A stretch of 6,691 nucleotides of DNA from JBEIVB01 sp040374085 (GTDB taxonomy: Bacteria > Bacteroidota > Bacteroidia > UBA4408), in assembly GCA_040374085.1 (NCBI GenBank), contig JBEIVB010000120.1, positions 1 through 6,691 of the forward strand. Direction: 5' to 3'. The notes beneath the pieces are model-generated. The model was given only the letters and a program-made list of their open reading frames with translations, was not told the DNA's origin and searched no databases. The position numbers and the translations under genes were made by a program. This document shows, in pieces, positions 5,712-6,691 of the stretch (the stretch's first letter is position 1; the number at the start of each line of letters is the position of its first letter).

Positions 5712-6691
5712 TTATTCAGTTAGGGTAATGCGATGCATCCCTCGCTTTCCGCCAGAGGTTGTCTCCAAGATGTACATGCCCGGATTTAGGCCCACCAATG
5801 GAGCAGCTACCCGGTTCATGCCCTCAACTAAGGTCTGGGTACCCAATAAACGACCATCAAGGGTGAACAGTTTGGCCTGTGCACCCGCACGTTCCGGTAC
5901 GTTCAACCAAAAGCCTTCAGAAAGCTTAGCTGGGTTGGGATGCAAACGAACCTCCCATGCATCTCCACCACCCAATGCTGTAATTACGCTGCTGCCCAAA
6001 GTATCGGTTAAGCGCTTGGTAAACTCCTGATAAAACCAGTTGGCTATGGTGGCGTCGTGTATGATAAGGGTGTTCTCGTCGTTTCGGGCATTGGCGTTGG
6101 TTGACCAGTTGTGCGAACCTACCCACACTTTGGTATCGGCTCCGGTTACGTTGTGATCAACAATCAAATGCTTATGGTGCATAATTACGGTGGTGTCCTC
6201 GTTTACATTCAAGTTGCTTCCCATAGATCCGCTGAGGTTTCCATACTGGGTGCTGGTGGCGGCATCATCGATGAGGCCCTCAACGGTTAAACCGGCGTTG
6301 ACCTGAGCACCAATGGCATTGGCCAAGTCGGAACGCGTAATGAGCATGGTGGCAAAGAACAAGTTCTGGGTGGCAGATTGGATGGTGCTCAAAAGGAAGT
6401 TGTTGGTGCCGTCGGATGGACTGAAATACAATTCCACCTCGCGGTTCCCAATTTTGAATTGGTGAGGCGTGTTGTCTGTTTTGTCCGGACCAAATTTGCT
6501 GTTCGCTGCGTTGGGAGTAGCAGAGGTATCGCCCCACATTTCTTCGAATTCCATGGTGTAGGCTTTGGCCAGGGTCTGGTCTTGCACAATAACCACGCTG
6601 TTGGGGTCGCGGTTAATTTGCCGGGCGGTCCAGTTGGTGCTTCCGGTCCAAACAATGGATTTATTTGGGTTGGGGTGGAAGGCATCTATAA
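5712..6691 (-). CDS. Secreted phospholipase D-like (HKD) protein with T9SS type A sorting domain, 5' end missing
   Basis: The frame enters from the right edge without a start and ends at TAA 5714-5712, giving 325 visible residues. Residues 12-20 (IVWTGSTNW) are the GSxN tail of a first PLD domain whose HKD motif is outside the window. A second complete PLD motif follows: H171-x-K173-x4-D178, then VGSHNWS at 190-196. Two HKD half-sites normally make one active site that attacks a phosphodiester through a covalent phosphohistidine, in phospholipids or nucleic acids; which applies cannot be told. Residues about 247-325 are a T9SS type A C-terminal domain: LHPNPAK, then AKLFTLDGRLL, then LNPGMYILETTSGGKRGMHRITLTE-type ending (G-x-Y-x-L and a basic tail). 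So the protein is exported through the outer membrane and released or anchored. It ends just before a strong terminator and appears separate from the downstream cluster. Confidence 0.93.
   Translation of the reverse strand, partial: IDAFHPNPNKSIVWTGSTNWTARQINRDPNSVVIVQDQTLAKAYTMEFEEMWGDTSATPNAANSKFGPDKTDNTPHQFKIGNREVELYFSPSDGTNNFLLSTIQSATQNLFFATMLITRSDLANAIGAQVNAGLTVEGLIDDAATSTQYGNLSGSMGSNLNVNEDTTVIMHHKHLIVDHNVTGADTKVWVGSHNWSTNANARNDENTLIIHDATIANWFYQEFTKRLTDTLGSSVITALGGGDAWEVRLHPNPAKLSEGFWLNVPERAGAQAKLFTLDGRLLGTQTLVEGMNRVAAPLVGLNPGMYILETTSGGKRGMHRITLTE

Noticed and set aside
6389..6685. Minus-strand open frame overlapping the phospholipase D-like gene
   Set aside because: It is a different frame of the same strand, rich in Pro and Thr, whereas the chosen frame shows PLD motifs and a sorting domain.

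Overview
The window looks like a chromosome segment of a Bacteroidota species (flavobacterial or sphingobacterial type). Three things point there. The protein at the right edge ends in a type A C-terminal sorting domain of the type IX secretion system (T9SS), a system confined to that phylum. The left-edge protein is a Ser/Thr/Gly/Asn-rich exported protein of the Bacteroidota surface type. The phosphoesterase and glycosyltransferase in the middle read like a pair typical of the phylum. A candidate TAnnTTTG -7 promoter element fits as well. Nearly all genes lie on the minus strand.

Layout on the + coordinate axis: (1) positions 1-1711, minus: N-terminal 570 residues of a large exported surface protein that runs off the left edge. 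(2) 1712-1912: divergent intergenic gap with a candidate -7 element and an adjoining 14-bp palindrome. (3) 1913-2272, plus: a small unrecognised protein with a possible two-fold internal repeat, the only convincing plus-strand gene; its 3' end overlaps the next gene tail to tail by 61 bp. (4) 2212-5478, minus: a tight three-gene cluster transcribed in the order metallophosphoesterase (LpxH/YbbF type), GT-B glycosyltransferase, GH1 beta-glycosidase, with 8-bp and 4-bp overlaps between consecutive genes. (5) 5479-5711: the leader of that cluster, with a weak 36-codon ORF, a perfect 7-bp-arm inverted repeat and a strong intrinsic terminator. (6) 5712-6691, minus: C-terminal 325 residues of a secreted phospholipase D-like protein with a T9SS sorting domain, running off the right edge.

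The cluster probably acts inside the cell on a glycolipid or nucleotide-sugar-linked lipid: a phosphoesterase of the UDP-diacylglucosamine pyrophosphatase superfamily, a nucleotide-sugar-type glycosyltransferase, and a retaining beta-glycosidase without a signal peptide that could trim or recycle the glycoside. This pathway is inference; only the families and the gene overlaps are seen directly. The flanking genes encode exported proteins and look independent. I see no rRNA, tRNA, CRISPR array, insertion sequence or phage gene. No complete undescribed system is evident; the most interesting items are the overlapped three-gene cluster, its leader, and the antisense 3' overlap.
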